Assembly (NCBI RefSeq): GCF_040546595.1
Contig: NZ_JBEPOB010000001.1
Coordinates: forward strand, 2,357,001 to 2,421,000
Source: Bosea sp. OAE506
Lineage (GTDB): Bacteria > Pseudomonadota > Alphaproteobacteria > Rhizobiales > Beijerinckiaceae
Length of the DNA: 64,000 nt
Direction: 5' to 3'
Below, piece after piece: positions 63,746 to 64,000 of the stretch. The notes below the pieces were generated by a model. The model had not been told where the DNA came from and made no database searches. It saw only the letters and a program-made list of their open reading frames with translations. The position numbers and the translations under genes were made by a program. Within the stretch, counting starts at the first letter, position 1; each line of letters opens with the position of its first letter.

Positions 63746-64000
63746 TCAGGCCTTGGCGTTGAAGATGAAGAAGGCGCCGGCCGCGATCAGCGCGAAGCCG
63801 ATGGCGTGGTTCCAGGTCAGGCTCTCCTTGAGCCAGAACACCGAGAAGCCAGCGAAGACGGTCAGGGTGATGACCTCCTGCATCGTCTTGAGTTCGGCGG
63901 TCGAATAGACGGCCGAGCCGATGCGGTTGGCCGGCACCGCCAGCATGTATTCCGGCAGCGCGATCATCCAGCTTGCGAGGATGGCCAGCCAGAGTGCTGT
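63746..64000 (-). CDS. DUF486 (DMT superfamily) membrane protein, partial (5' end off window)
   Basis: The frame is open to the right window edge and ends at the stop at 63746. It reads ALWLAILASWMIALPEYMLA, then VPANRIGSAVYSTAELKTMQ, EVITLTVFAGFSVFWLKESL and TWNHAIGFALIAAGAFFIFN. The EY...VPANRIG...QLK(T/I)(M/I)QEVITL pattern is the DUF486 signature. The family consists of small four-helix membrane proteins of unknown function. At least the first helix is outside the window. Confidence 0.92.
   Translation of the reverse strand, partial: TALWLAILASWMIALPEYMLAVPANRIGSAVYSTAELKTMQEVITLTVFAGFSVFWLKESLTWNHAIGFALIAAGAFFIFNAKA

Overview
The window is a gene-dense, GC-rich chromosomal segment of an alphaproteobacterium. 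Hyphomicrobiales (Rhizobiales) is likely. Evidence: the TRAP, tricarboxylate-binding and LysE-type transporters, the HWE/HisKA_2-type kinase, the small basic MAKG...KKPKK protein, and intergenic palindromes of the kind that give spurious MLGLDPS reading frames in rhizobial genomes. A Bosea-like genus is possible but cannot be fixed from sequence alone. I saw no tRNA, rRNA, CRISPR array, prophage or insertion sequence.

Layout. 0-7.6 kb: the end of rlmJ, a secreted RNase T2, a PPOX-fold protein, a TakP-like solute receptor with an iron alcohol dehydrogenase and a divergent FadR-type regulator, a DMT exporter and an ArsR/SRPBCC pair. 7.6-14.7 kb: a signalling island of two divergent three-gene units (HD-GYP response regulator, periplasmic SUOX-like protein, hybrid kinase; and CHASE3 kinase, single-domain regulator, REC-HisKA_2 kinase). 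14.7-22.1 kb: a winged-helix regulator, a TRAP transporter whose receptor gene is frameshifted, and a divergent fused 5-oxoprolinase. 22-32.2 kb: SDR, hydrolase, chemoreceptor, RecD-like helicase, an ECF sigma/anti-sigma pair divergent from a DUF4394 protein, and a DUF1800-DUF1501 pair. 32.3-36.6 kb (minus strand): rplS, then leuC and leuD with three genes between them. 36.8-48.4 kb: mixed metabolic and envelope genes, including fadD, mtaB-dapF, an MBL hydrolase and a CAP-domain lipoprotein. 48.7-53.1 kb: the ffh-rpsP-rimM-HAD-trmD translation cluster. 53.1-64 kb: an aspartate aminotransferase with a catalytically dead rhodanese, a transglutaminase-like protein, a run of very small genes (one apparently starting at CTG), a Bug receptor, PAP2, a PQQ-type sugar dehydrogenase, an oxidoreductase, a frameshifted methyltransferase and a partial DUF486 gene.

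How genes work together. The TRAP system, the 5-oxoprolinase and the winged-helix regulator look like an uptake and hydrolysis unit for pyroglutamate or a related cyclic amide. The signalling island could couple phosphorelay to c-di-GMP turnover. rplS and leuCD sit apart from and inverted relative to trmD, indicating a rearrangement of the usual rpsP-rimM-trmD-rplS order.

The most unusual observations are: two single-base frameshifts in otherwise well-conserved genes; a 79-aa reading frame whose only plausible start is a CTG overlapping the upstream stop; eight related intergenic palindromes, one abutting the rimM start; two adjacent hairpins with identical nine-base loops; and a near-perfect 24-bp palindrome at the FadR-type regulator. 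No clearly new multi-gene system was proven.
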